From: an uncultured Solobacterium sp.
Lineage (GTDB): Bacteria; Bacillota_I; Bacilli_A; Erysipelotrichales; Erysipelotrichaceae
DNA: 14,693 nt
Assembly (NCBI GenBank): GCA_937895985.1
Contig: CALBKL010000019.1
Location: forward strand, 1-14,693
Direction of reading: 5' to 3'
Part shown: one piece after another, positions 7,432-14,693 of the stretch
How the letters are laid out: each line of letters opens with the position of its first letter
Numbering within the stretch: position 1 is the first letter of the stretch
Notes under the pieces: model-generated
What the model saw: only the letters and a program-made list of their open reading frames with translations
What the model was told of the DNA's origin: nothing
Databases searched by the model: none
Position numbers and translations under genes: made by a program

Positions 7432-8733
7432 ATGATAGATATTAATCTAATTAGAGAAAATCCAGATTTAGTAAAAGAAAACATCAAAAAGAAGTTCCAA
7501 GATGAAAAGTTAGTACTTGTTGATGAAGTATTAAGTATGGATGCTGAGTATCGTGCAGCGAAAACACGTGGAGATACTCTACGTGGAGAAAGAAATAAGA
7601 TTTCCAAACAAATCGGTCTCTATATGAGAGATAAGAATATCGAAGCTGCAGAACAGGCAAAACAATCCGTAAAGGATATGGATGCGGAATTGGAAAGTTT
7701 AGAAGTTAAAGAAGCTAAACTAGCGGAAGAAATCAAAAATAGAATGATGGTAATCCCAAATATTATCGACCCTTCTGTTCCAATTGGAAAAGATGATTCA
7801 GAAAATGTAGAAATTCAAAAATATGGCGAACCAGTGATTCCTTCATTTGAAATTCCATATCATACAGATATCTTAGAGAAACTTGCTGGTATTGATATTG
7901 ATAGCGCAGGAAGAACATCTGGTAATGGTTTCTACTACTTACAAGGAGATGTGGCTAGATTACATTCTTCAATTTTAGCGTATGCTAGAGATTTTATGAT
8001 TAATAGAGGATTTACTTACTTCATTCCTCCATTCATGATTCACAGTAGTGTTGTAACTGGTGTTATGAGTTTTGCGGAAATGCAGAATATGATGTATAAG
8101 ATTGAAGGTGAAGATTTATATCTCATCGGTACTTCAGAACATTCAATGATTGGTCGCTTTATGGGGCAAATCTTAAAAGAAGAGGATTTACCATATGCTT
8201 TAACATCTTATAGCCCATGTTTCCGTAAGGAGGTTGGTGCACATGGAATTGAAGAGAGAGGTCTCTATCGTGTACATCAGTTTGAAAAACAAGAAATGGT
8301 AGTAGTTTGTAAACCAGAAGACTCTATGGAATGGTATGAGAAGTTATGGCAAAATAGCGTAGACTTCTTCCGTTCATTAGATATTCCTGTAAGAACGTTG
8401 GAATGCTGCTCTGGTGATTTGGCAGATCTTAAGGTGAAGAGTTGTGATGTCGAAGCTTGGTCTCCACGTCAGAAGAAATACTTTGAAGTTGGTAGCTGTT
8501 CTAATTTGGGTGATGCACAGGCTAGAAGACTTGGAATCCGTATTAAGGGTGAAAAGGGCAACTACTTTGCACATACACTAAATAACACAGTAGTAGCTCC
8601 ACCACGTATGTTAATTGCCTTTGTTGAAAATAACTTAAATGACGATGGATCTCTAAATATTCCAGAACCACTTAGACCTTATATGGGTGGACAGGAAAAG
8701 ATTGTTCCTCCAACTAAGAAGAAGAGCTTCTAA
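7432..8733 (+). CDS. serS: Seryl-tRNA synthetase (atypical, archaeal-like motifs)
   Basis: Class II synthetase of 433 residues that charges tRNA-Ser, and also tRNA-Sec where present. The N-terminal 100 residues are a charged helical hairpin (tRNA-binding arm). The core has motif 2 'SPCFRKEVGAHG' (261-272, with R265) and 'GLYRVHQFEKQEM', then 'GSCSNLGDAQARR' (354-366), and a motif 3 region HTLNNTVVAPPR (381-392) with R392 retained. Odd: the usual bacterial motif 3 reads like NGSGLAVGR, and the usual TAE loop is here GTSEH (233-237). These details, with 'RVHQF', look closer to archaeal-type SerRS. A ribosome binding site AGAGGAGAGG precedes the ATG. It is controlled by a Ser T-box, which supports its being the functional housekeeping enzyme. 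Confidence 0.95.
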   Translation: MIDINLIRENPDLVKENIKKKFQDEKLVLVDEVLSMDAEYRAAKTRGDTLRGERNKISKQIGLYMRDKNIEAAEQAKQSVKDMDAELESLEVKEAKLAEEIKNRMMVIPNIIDPSVPIGKDDSENVEIQKYGEPVIPSFEIPYHTDILEKLAGIDIDSAGRTSGNGFYYLQGDVARLHSSILAYARDFMINRGFTYFIPPFMIHSSVVTGVMSFAEMQNMMYKIEGEDLYLIGTSEHSMIGRFMGQILKEEDLPYALTSYSPCFRKEVGAHGIEERGLYRVHQFEKQEMVVVCKPEDSMEWYEKLWQNSVDFFRSLDIPVRTLECCSGDLADLKVKSCDVEAWSPRQKKYFEVGSCSNLGDAQARRLGIRIKGEKGNYFAHTLNNTVVAPPRMLIAFVENNLNDDGSLNIPEPLRPYMGGQEKIVPPTKKKSF

Positions 8734-8738
8734 AAACC

Positions 8739-8768
8739 AAGGATTGTTTCACGTGAAACAATCCTTTT
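8739..8768 (+). terminator. 28-bp perfect palindrome after serS, probable terminator
   Basis: AAGGATTGTTTCAC (8739-8752) and GTGAAACAATCCTT (8753-8766) are exact complements. As RNA they would make a stem of about 12 bp with a 4-nt loop, 5 nt after the serS stop. The T run is short (four T, then AAAA), so termination may be partial. The centre is a parS site, so the palindrome may exist mainly for ParB. Confidence 0.6.
8745..8760. other. parS: parS site (perfect palindrome) after serS
   Basis: TGTTTCACGTGAAACA is a fully symmetric parS, matching the known Gram-positive consensus at all positions if either base is allowed at the one variable position. It lies 1.41 kb from the first site and in the same cluster of replication genes, fitting an origin-proximal parS group. 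The palindrome extends six further bases on each side. Confidence 0.9.
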
Positions 8769-8779
8769 AAAATACACTC

Positions 8780-8808
8780 TTGGACAAGTAAGATAAATTT
8801 GCTATAAT
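8780..8808 (+). promoter_or_regulatory. Promoter of the SRP RNA
   Basis: -35 TTGGAC (8780-8785), a 17-nt spacer, and a perfect -10 TATAAT (8803-8808). The expected start near 8815 coincides with the first base of the SRP RNA terminal stem. Confidence 0.85.
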
Positions 8809-8814
8809 CATACA

Positions 8815-8891
<77 letters not shown>

Positions 8892-8901
8892 CTTTTATTT
8901 T

Positions 8902-9387
8902 ATGAAAACACACGAAGAATATATGGAACTAGCTCTAGAAGAAGCTAGAAAAGCAGAAGAAATAGATGAAGTGCCTGTTGGATGTGTCATAGTATGTGAT
9001 GGAGAAGTAATTTCACGTGGACATAATCTCAAAGAACAACTGAACCAGGCATATGCACACGCAGAAATGATGGCAATTCAGAAAGCTGCAGAAATAAAGG
9101 GTAACTGGTGTCTTAATGATTGTGACTTATATGTAACATTAGAGCCATGTATGATGTGTACAGGAGCTATCAATCTTTCTCGTATTAGAACGGTATATTA
9201 CGGTACACAAGATCCAAAGGGTGGCTGTTTGGAGACGGTGATTGATTTAAAGAAGATAAATCGATTAAATCATTATCCTAATATTGTAGGGAATATCCTA
9301 CGAAAAGAGTGCAGTGAAATACTAACAAAGTATTTCCGTAAAAAACGAGAAATAAAAAAACAGAAAAATAAAGCCAATATACAGTGA
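8902..9387 (+). CDS. tadA: tRNA-specific adenosine deaminase TadA
   Basis: A 161-residue zinc deaminase that converts A34 of tRNA-Arg(ACG) to inosine. The zinc and proton-transfer residues are H53-A-E55 and P82-C83-x-x-C86 ('LEPCMMC'). 'DEVPVGCVIVCDGEVISRGH' is the typical TadA N-terminal core, and the tail is Lys-rich. The start at 8902 gives the usual N-terminus MKTHEEYM; a longer frame from 8869 would overlap the SRP RNA and add 11 unrelated residues. No Shine-Dalgarno sequence is visible before 8902. The ATG lies only 10 nt beyond the SRP RNA stem, so the mRNA is probably read-through from the SRP promoter. ATG 8923 is a less likely alternative start. Confidence 0.93.
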   Translation: MKTHEEYMELALEEARKAEEIDEVPVGCVIVCDGEVISRGHNLKEQLNQAYAHAEMMAIQKAAEIKGNWCLNDCDLYVTLEPCMMCTGAINLSRIRTVYYGTQDPKGGCLETVIDLKKINRLNHYPNIVGNILRKECSEILTKYFRKKREIKKQKNKANIQ

Positions 9388-9414
9388 ATTCCTACATGTG
9401 AATGTAGGAATTTT
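9387..9414 (+). terminator. Terminator-like hairpin after tadA
   Basis: AATTCCTACA (9387-9396) and TGTAGGAATT (9403-9412) make a 10-bp perfect stem with a 6-nt loop. It starts at the last base of the tadA stop codon and is followed by only a short T stretch (TTGTT), so termination may be incomplete. Confidence 0.7.
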
Positions 9415-9422
9415 GTTATAAT
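9414..9422 (+). promoter_or_regulatory. Extended -10 promoter of the dnaX operon
   Basis: TG-T-TATAAT, a perfect extended -10, lies directly after the tadA hairpin. No -35 is seen. The start would be near 9428, giving a leader of about 16 nt with GGGAG (9432-9436) before the dnaX ATG. Confidence 0.55.
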
Positions 9423-9443
9423 GAATATACTGGGAGAAAAATA

Positions 9444-11162
9444 ATGTCAAAGCAAGCGTTATATCAAAAATATCGTTCTGCAAACTTCGAAGAAGTAGTA
9501 GGACAAGAGTATATAGTTCAATCGATTAAAAATGCAGTGCGTGAGCATAAAGTGGGCCACGCATATCTTTTCTGTGGCCCAAGAGGTACAGGAAAGACTA
9601 CAATGGCAAGACTTCTTGCAAAAGCAGTAAACTGCGAACATCCAGAGAAGGCCCCATGTGAAGAATGCGATAACTGTAAAGCCGCAAATAACGGAATGCA
9701 TCCAGATATTATTGAAATTAACGCTGCGAATGAAACTCACGTGGAAGATATCCGCGATTTAATTGATCGCAGTAAACTTGCGCCTATGCAAGGCCACCAT
9801 AAGGTGTATATTGTGGACGAGGTTCATCAGTTGTCCAGCGCCGCATCCAGTGCATTACTGAAGACATTAGAAGAACCACCAGAAAATGTAATCTTTGTGC
9901 TAGCTACAACAGACCCACAAAAGTTATTACCAACAATTATTTCGAGATGCCAGCGCTTTGACTTTACAAAATTACGTAAAGATCAAATCAAGGATCATCT
10001 ATTAGATATCGCTAAGAAAGAGAACATCTATTTAGATGAAGAAGCGGCAGAGAATATTGCAGTGTTATGTGATGGTGGTATGCGCGATGCTTTGAGTATT
10101 ATGGATCAATGTGCATCCTATACAAGCGACCATATTACTGCTGAGGAAGTAGACCATATTTATGGGTTAGCATCGATTGAAGAGAAGATTAGTTTAATAC
10201 ATTCAATTCATGCGGGAAATCTAGAAGATATCCTAACAAGAATTAAAAAGTACGAACATAAAGGTATCGACTTCCAGAAGTTTACAGATGGTATGATAGA
10301 TATTCTAAAAGACGTCGTAATCTACCACTCTACAAAGAAAGATACTTTACTAAAACTTATAACAAAAGAACAAGTAGAAACATTATCGAAAACACTAACA
10401 CAACAAGCATGCATGCATGTAATTGAAAAGATGTTTGATTCTAAAGATAAGTTTAGAGTAGCAACATCTTCTGCAAGTTGTTTTGAAGTGATTTGTTTAG
10501 CTCTAGCAATCCACCCTACTGTAGAAACGGTAGTGGTTGAAAAGCATGTAGAAGTTCCTGTTCAACCAAAAGAAAGTGGATATGTTGTTCCTACTATTAA
10601 GCTAAAAGAACCAGAAAAACCAATAGAACAACCACAAGAAACTAAAGTGGAAAAACAGTCTGTAGAACCAGTAAAGACAGAGGTATCAATAGATTCTAAT
10701 GAACTATCGATCGATGAAATTTTAACATTACTTGTGCAGTGCCAAAAGGCAATCAAGTATGAAGATGATGAGAAGTTCAACAAGATTCACAGTTTGTTTG
10801 ATATGGAAGGTAAGAAGTATACAGCACTTCTCGAGGAGACAAGAATTGTCGCAAGTGGGCTTGATTGTGTTGTGTTAGCTACTGATTCCAAGGTGCTTGC
10901 AAATCGAATGAATGAACCAAAGATGAATCAAGAGTTATATCAATTTGCAAAAGAAATTTTAGGTATTGATAAGATGTTGTATATTGCCACAAATGAGACA
11001 ATGAAAGATGCAACACTAAAGTTTATCGAACTAAAGAAAGCAGGTAATCTACCACAACCAAAATCAATCGTTCGATACATAATTGAACAACCACAAGAAG
11101 TATCAACAGAAGATAAAGTAAAAGCAATTTTCAATCCAGAAATATTAGAAATAGAGGAATAA
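9444..11162 (+). CDS. dnaX: DNA polymerase III subunit tau (clamp loader)
   Basis: A 572-residue AAA+ motor of the clamp loader, which opens the beta clamp and links it to the replicase. Walker A is GPRGTGKT (45-52); the zinc module has C64, C72, C75 and C78; Walker B is DEVH (125-128); the sensor 1/arginine-finger region is S167-R168-C169. The C-terminal part from about residue 365 is a Pro/Glu/Lys/Val linker followed by a tau-type domain. No A-AAA-AAG slippery site was found, so a programmed gamma form is not expected. The ybaB ribosome binding site lies in the last codons, and the next ATG is 3 nt after the stop. Confidence 0.96.
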   Translation: MSKQALYQKYRSANFEEVVGQEYIVQSIKNAVREHKVGHAYLFCGPRGTGKTTMARLLAKAVNCEHPEKAPCEECDNCKAANNGMHPDIIEINAANETHVEDIRDLIDRSKLAPMQGHHKVYIVDEVHQLSSAASSALLKTLEEPPENVIFVLATTDPQKLLPTIISRCQRFDFTKLRKDQIKDHLLDIAKKENIYLDEEAAENIAVLCDGGMRDALSIMDQCASYTSDHITAEEVDHIYGLASIEEKISLIHSIHAGNLEDILTRIKKYEHKGIDFQKFTDGMIDILKDVVIYHSTKKDTLLKLITKEQVETLSKTLTQQACMHVIEKMFDSKDKFRVATSSASCFEVICLALAIHPTVETVVVEKHVEVPVQPKESGYVVPTIKLKEPEKPIEQPQETKVEKQSVEPVKTEVSIDSNELSIDEILTLLVQCQKAIKYEDDEKFNKIHSLFDMEGKKYTALLEETRIVASGLDCVVLATDSKVLANRMNEPKMNQELYQFAKEILGIDKMLYIATNETMKDATLKFIELKKAGNLPQPKSIVRYIIEQPQEVSTEDKVKAIFNPEILEIEE

Positions 11163-11165
11163 AAA

Positions 11166-11471
11166 ATGGATATTCAGAAATTAATGGAACAAGCTCGCCA
11201 GATGCAAGATAATCTTGGCAAAATTGAAGAAGAACTTAACGCGACGGAGTACGAAGGTAAAGCTGGAGGAAATGGTGTTAAGGTTGTTGTAAATGGAAGA
11301 AACGAAGTTCAATCTGTAGAAATTGCAGATGATCTTATGACTGTAGACAACAAAGAAATGTTACAAGACTTAATTTTAATCGCTGTAAATGAAGCGGTAG
11401 AAAAAGCATTCCAAGATAGAGAAAACAAACTTGGTTCTGCTACAAGTGGATTAAATCTTCCGGGGATGTAA
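11166..11471 (+). CDS. ybaB: YbaB/EbfC family nucleoid-associated protein
   Basis: A 101-residue member of the YbaB/EbfC (YaaK) family, dimeric DNA-binding proteins of the nucleoid. Visible features are the N-terminal helix with 'LMEQARQMQDNLGKIEEEL', the core 'YEGKAGGNGVKVVVNGRNEV', 'LQDLILIAVNEAVEKA', and the Gly/Leu-rich C-terminus ending LPGM. It lies between dnaX and recR as in most bacteria. It is 3 nt from dnaX and 3 nt from recR, so the three are co-transcribed. Confidence 0.95.
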   Translation: MDIQKLMEQARQMQDNLGKIEEELNATEYEGKAGGNGVKVVVNGRNEVQSVEIADDLMTVDNKEMLQDLILIAVNEAVEKAFQDRENKLGSATSGLNLPGM

Positions 11472-11474
11472 GGA

Positions 11475-12071
11475 ATGTACCCAAAGAGTTTAACCGAACT
11501 AATTGAACGTTTAAAATTCTTGCCTGGCGTTGGTGAAAAGACAGCAGAAAGATACGCGTTTTCTATTATGGAAATGAATCTTCAAGAGGCAAAAGAATTT
11601 GCACAGGCAATTAATGATGTTCATGAGAAAATAACCCATTGTAGGACATGTGGGAATCTTTCTGAGAAAGATGAATGTGAAATTTGTTGTGATGAAAGTC
11701 GTAACCAAAAACAGATTTTCGTAGTACAGTCTCCTAAAGATGTTATCGCAATGGAAAAAACAGCAGAATACCGTGGTAGCTATCACGTATTAAATGGTTT
11801 GATTTCCTCAAGCAAAGGAATTATGCCAAATGACTTAAATATTGAGTCACTACTTGCAAGACTGCCTGAAGCAGAAGAAGTGATTTTAGGTACTAATATC
11901 ACAATTGATGGTGAAACAACAGCGATGTATTTAGATAAACTCATTACATCTCGTTATCCAAATATATTAGTAACTCGAATTGCGCACGGTCTACCATCAG
12001 GCGGAATGCTCGATTACGCAGATGAAATGACACTTGCGCATGCATTAGCAGATCGTCGCAAGATGAAATAG
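11475..12071 (+). CDS. recR: Recombination protein RecR
   Basis: A 198-residue RecFOR-pathway protein that helps load RecA at gaps. In order: the helix-hairpin-helix 'FLPGVGEKTAER' (15-26), a C4 zinc finger (C56-x2-C59, C68-x2-C71), and a TOPRIM domain from 'VVQSPKDVIAMEKT', through 'ILGTNITIDGETTAMYL', to 'TRIAHGLPSGG'. The Gln in VVQ, where proteobacteria have Glu, is normal for Firmicutes RecR as I recall it. The likely ribosome binding site GGGG (11462-11465) lies in the ybaB end. Only 15 nt separate it from fhs. Confidence 0.97.
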   Translation: MYPKSLTELIERLKFLPGVGEKTAERYAFSIMEMNLQEAKEFAQAINDVHEKITHCRTCGNLSEKDECEICCDESRNQKQIFVVQSPKDVIAMEKTAEYRGSYHVLNGLISSSKGIMPNDLNIESLLARLPEAEEVILGTNITIDGETTAMYLDKLITSRYPNILVTRIAHGLPSGGMLDYADEMTLAHALADRRKMK

Positions 12072-12086
12072 AAAAGAGGTGTTTCT

Positions 12087-13754
12087 ATGAACACAGATTT
12101 AAAGATTGCACAAGCAGCTATCCTGGAGCCAATTGATACAATTGCACAAAAAGCAGGAATCCCAGAAAAGTACTTGGAACTGTATGGCAAAGATAAAGCC
12201 AAAGTGAACATTAAACTCATGGAAACACTAAGAGATAAACCAGATGGAAAACTGGTATTGGTAACTGCAATCAACCCAACAAAAGCAGGTGAAGGAAAGT
12301 CCACAACGACGATTGGGTTAGCGGATGGATTATCTAAGGTTGGCAAGAATGTGATGGCATGTTTACGCGAACCATCATTAGGACCAGTCTTTGGCTTAAA
12401 GGGTGGCGCAACTGGTGGAGGATATGCACAGGTAGTTCCAATGGAATCTATCAACCTGCACTTTACAGGTGACATGCATGCAATCACAACAGCCAATAAC
12501 TTAATTGCGGCTATCTTAGATAATTCAATCTTCCAAGGAAATCCACTTAATATCGACCCAACAAGAGTTACTTGGAAGCGTTGCTTAGATATGAATGATC
12601 GTACACTACGTGACATTACAATTGCACAGAAGAAGAAATCGAATGGTGTTGAAAGAGAAGACCATTTTGTAATTACAGTAGCTTCTGAAGTAATGGCCAT
12701 CTTATGTCTTTCAAAAGATTTACAGGATTTTGAAAAGAGAATTGGCAAAGCAGTTGTTGCGTATACATACGATGATCAACCAGTAACTGTGAATGATATT
12801 CAAGCTGCTGGTGCTGCTACAGTCGTGATGAAGGAAGCGATTAATCCAAACTTGGTACAAACTTTGGAACACACTCCAACATTCATACATGGTGGACCAT
12901 TCGCAAACATTGCGCATGGATGTAACTCAGTTATCGCTACTAAGATGGCTCTTAAATTGGCTGATTATGTAGTAACTGAAGCAGGGTTTGGTGCAGATTT
13001 AGGAGCTGAAAAGTTTCTAGATATTAAGTGCCGCCTAGCAGAACTAGAGCCTTCAGCGGTTGTGGTAGTCGCAACAATTCGTGCTCTTAAGATGCACGGA
13101 GGTGTTGAACAAGATAATCTTGATCAACCAAATATCGAAGCTATGCTTGCAGGCGCGAAGAACCTGCAGAAACACATTGAAACAATTCAAAGCTTCAAAC
13201 TTCCATTTATTGTCGCTATCAACAAGTTCGCAAAAGATAGTAAAGAAGAAGTAGATGCGTTACTTGCGTGGTGTCATGAAAATAACTATCCGGTTGCGGA
13301 AGCAGATGGATGGGCAAAAGGTGGAGATGGTATGCTAGATCTTGCAAATAAGGTTGTAGAGATTACAGACCATGCATGCAAGTATCAACCAATCTACGAT
13401 GTGAAAGATTCTATTGAAACGAAGATTAAAAAGATTTGTGAAATAGTTTATGGTTCACCACTTGTAGAATTTAGTGAACTAACCAAAACAAAGATACAGG
13501 ACTTTATCAAACATGGATGGGATAAGTTGCCGGTATGTATGGCAAAGACACCATTATCGCTGAGTGATGATCCTGCCCTTAAAGGACGACCGGAAAACTT
13601 TGTGACACATATTACAGATATTTCGATATCTGCTGGTGCGGGATTTGTGGTTGTTTACACTGGCAACGTACTTACAATGCCAGGGCTTCCAAAGGTGCCT
13701 GCAGCAGTCAATATGGGTGTTGATGAAAATGGAGAAACCTACGGCTTATTCTAA
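12087..13754 (+). CDS. fhs: Formate-tetrahydrofolate ligase
   Basis: A 555-residue enzyme that makes 10-formyl-THF from formate, THF and ATP, feeding purine and initiator fMet-tRNA synthesis. The family N-terminus 'ILEPIDTIAQKAGIPEKYLE' is followed by the P-loop NPTKAGEGKSTT (63-74), 'REPSLGPVFGLKGGATGGGY', and the C-terminal 'GNVLTMPGLPKVPAAVNM'. Length is normal. AGAGGTG (12075-12081) precedes the start. It follows recR by 15 nt with no terminator, so it appears to be an added member of the dnaX-recR transcript, linking one-carbon supply to a repair operon by position only. Confidence 0.97.
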   Translation: MNTDLKIAQAAILEPIDTIAQKAGIPEKYLELYGKDKAKVNIKLMETLRDKPDGKLVLVTAINPTKAGEGKSTTTIGLADGLSKVGKNVMACLREPSLGPVFGLKGGATGGGYAQVVPMESINLHFTGDMHAITTANNLIAAILDNSIFQGNPLNIDPTRVTWKRCLDMNDRTLRDITIAQKKKSNGVEREDHFVITVASEVMAILCLSKDLQDFEKRIGKAVVAYTYDDQPVTVNDIQAAGAATVVMKEAINPNLVQTLEHTPTFIHGGPFANIAHGCNSVIATKMALKLADYVVTEAGFGADLGAEKFLDIKCRLAELEPSAVVVVATIRALKMHGGVEQDNLDQPNIEAMLAGAKNLQKHIETIQSFKLPFIVAINKFAKDSKEEVDALLAWCHENNYPVAEADGWAKGGDGMLDLANKVVEITDHACKYQPIYDVKDSIETKIKKICEIVYGSPLVEFSELTKTKIQDFIKHGWDKLPVCMAKTPLSLSDDPALKGRPENFVTHITDISISAGAGFVVVYTGNVLTMPGLPKVPAAVNMGVDENGETYGLF

Positions 13755-13778
13755 TTGATATAGAAAGGAGGAATCATA

Positions 13779-14675
13779 ATGGGGTCTATCGCATATGTAA
13801 CAGATGAAAAGATGCTTGCGTATCATCGCCTATGTCGAAATCAATCGATATTATTTTGGAGATTATCCAATAAGAAGTTTACAGATTTCCACAAAGGAGA
13901 TTTATTATTCTTTTTCGCAAGACCAAATCATGGGCGTAAGAAAGCTTTGATTGGCTATGCACATTATGATTCTGAGATTAACCTTTCTTTGAAACAGATG
14001 TGGAATCGCTATGGGGATTCTACTGGATATGACACACAAGATGGGCTCTATGCAGCGATAGAAAAAGCATCTCGTGGAAATATACCTCCACAGATGAACT
14101 GTTTATATTTAACAAACGTTGTATTCTTCTTATCTCCAGTCTATCCAGATGATGTTGGTATCTCGATACAAAACAATCTTGAAAGTTATTGTTATTTAGA
14201 TAAAGATAGTCCAAAGATAACAGCCAAGATTCTACAACAAGCACAAAAACATGGTATCGACCTCTGGAGTGCAAATCCAAATATCACCCCAGAAGAAATC
14301 TTTAAAGAAGATGCCACAAAACATTACCTAGCAGTCATCTCTCAAGAGATTGGGCAAGATAGTGGAAACGAAAAACAACAACGTACACTTGAACGGTACG
14401 CAAAACAAAAAGCAAAAGAATCTGGTTGGGAACTGATTCGTGGTAGTAATAGAGAGTGTATTCGCATGAATGGTAATGAAATACAAATTGCGATTCCTTT
14501 CGTATCACAAGTCAAAGAACAGCCTCAAAAGATTCGCGAATATATAGGACGGCTAACGATGTATCGTTTGTTGGCTAAGCATCAGGGTTTGGAAGGCAAA
14601 ATCAGATTTGAAATACTTTCCCCAAATATACCTGACGAATTAAAGGAAATGGTGGAAGAAATAAACAATGAGTGA
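13779..14675 (+). CDS. Conserved-looking protein of unknown function, possible PUA/EVE-like N-terminal domain
   Basis: A 298-residue soluble protein with no signal peptide or membrane helix. I do not recognise the family. Residues 20-100 ('SILFWRLSNKKFTDFHKGD', 'LLFFFARPNHGRKKALIGYA') have the rhythm of PUA-like domains (EVE, ASCH), with an aromatic-rich strand, a 'KGD' turn and 'IGYA'. A middle section (about 100-180) is rich in Asn, Asp and Pro. Residues 195-298 are charged and mostly helical, starting 'NEKQQRTLERYAKQKAKESG'. It has a strong ribosome binding site AAAGGAGG 7 nt before the ATG and follows fhs by 24 nt. The next gene overlaps its 3' end by 8 nt, so it sits inside a transcription unit. 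The domain call is tentative. Confidence 0.85.
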   Translation: MGSIAYVTDEKMLAYHRLCRNQSILFWRLSNKKFTDFHKGDLLFFFARPNHGRKKALIGYAHYDSEINLSLKQMWNRYGDSTGYDTQDGLYAAIEKASRGNIPPQMNCLYLTNVVFFLSPVYPDDVGISIQNNLESYCYLDKDSPKITAKILQQAQKHGIDLWSANPNITPEEIFKEDATKHYLAVISQEIGQDSGNEKQQRTLERYAKQKAKESGWELIRGSNRECIRMNGNEIQIAIPFVSQVKEQPQKIREYIGRLTMYRLLAKHQGLEGKIRFEILSPNIPDELKEMVEEINNE

Positions 14676-14693
14676 TTTTGATATTATTGTTAT
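14668..14693 (+). CDS. Start of a probable FAD/NAD(P)-binding protein, cut by the window edge
   Basis: An ATG at 14668 overlaps the previous gene by 8 nt and encodes MSDFDIIV before the window ends. This is the usual opening of Rossmann-type dinucleotide-binding proteins (…DIIVIGGG). A G-rich GGTGG lies about 12-16 nt upstream. Eight residues cannot identify the gene. Confidence 0.45.

Noticed and set aside
9014..9019. CACGTG core in tadA, and another at 9738-9743 in dnaX, as further parS sites
   Set aside because: The flanking bases match the 16-bp consensus poorly; the tadA copy matches only about 11 of 16 positions, including the core.
10243..10252. Possible slippery sequence for a dnaX gamma frameshift
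   Set aside because: The A run here is only five A before G and preceded by T, so it does not make the A-AAA-AAG heptamer.
12014..12748. 244-codon open frame on the minus strand opposite recR/fhs
   Set aside because: It is antisense to two clear enzymes, has no family-like motif, and its composition is what a complementary frame of conserved coding DNA gives.

Overview
The window is an origin-proximal core-genome segment of a low-G+C Gram-positive bacterium. A+T is high, Shine-Dalgarno sites are strong, TGA is used as a stop and TGG for Trp, so the code is standard. The small Alu-less SRP RNA, the SerRS type and the gene order suggest Erysipelotrichia or a close relative. That placement is inference, not proof.

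Left part (1-6588). A divergent, cut-off PNPOx-family flavoprotein gene lies on the minus strand. An extended -10 promoter then opens a tight yaaA (S4)-recF-gyrB-gyrA operon, with 1-nt overlaps at yaaA/recF and recF/gyrB, ending in a clear terminator. dnaA and dnaN, which usually precede this block, are not seen.

Middle (6590-8900). A minus-strand gene encodes a probable ribbon-helix-helix (RHH) protein with a histone-H1-like Lys/Ala/Pro tail. Its promoter is back to back with that of serS, and the two use the same -35 DNA. serS has a T-box leader with a UCC (Ser) specifier and encodes an unusual, archaeal-looking seryl-tRNA synthetase. serS is flanked by two parS (ParB/Spo0J) sites, 1.4 kb apart. 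One lies in a hairpin of the T-box leader and the other is the centre of the 28-bp palindrome that follows serS. The 4.5S-type SRP RNA follows from its own promoter, and the tadA start codon sits only 10 nt past it.

Right part (9400-14693). dnaX-ybaB-recR-fhs and a 298-aa protein of unknown function run close together with no terminator between them. A further gene overlaps the end of the last one and is cut by the window edge; its first residues resemble a dinucleotide-binding start.

Together the genes cover DNA topology (gyrase), replication (clamp-loader subunits), recombinational repair (RecF, RecR), nucleoid structure (H1-like protein, YbaB), chromosome segregation (parS), tRNA charging and editing (SerRS, TadA), protein targeting (SRP RNA) and one-carbon metabolism (Fhs). 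The main novelties are the parS sites embedded in RNA hairpin elements, the shared divergent promoter, the RHH-H1-like protein, and a Gly at the quinolone-contact position of GyrA.
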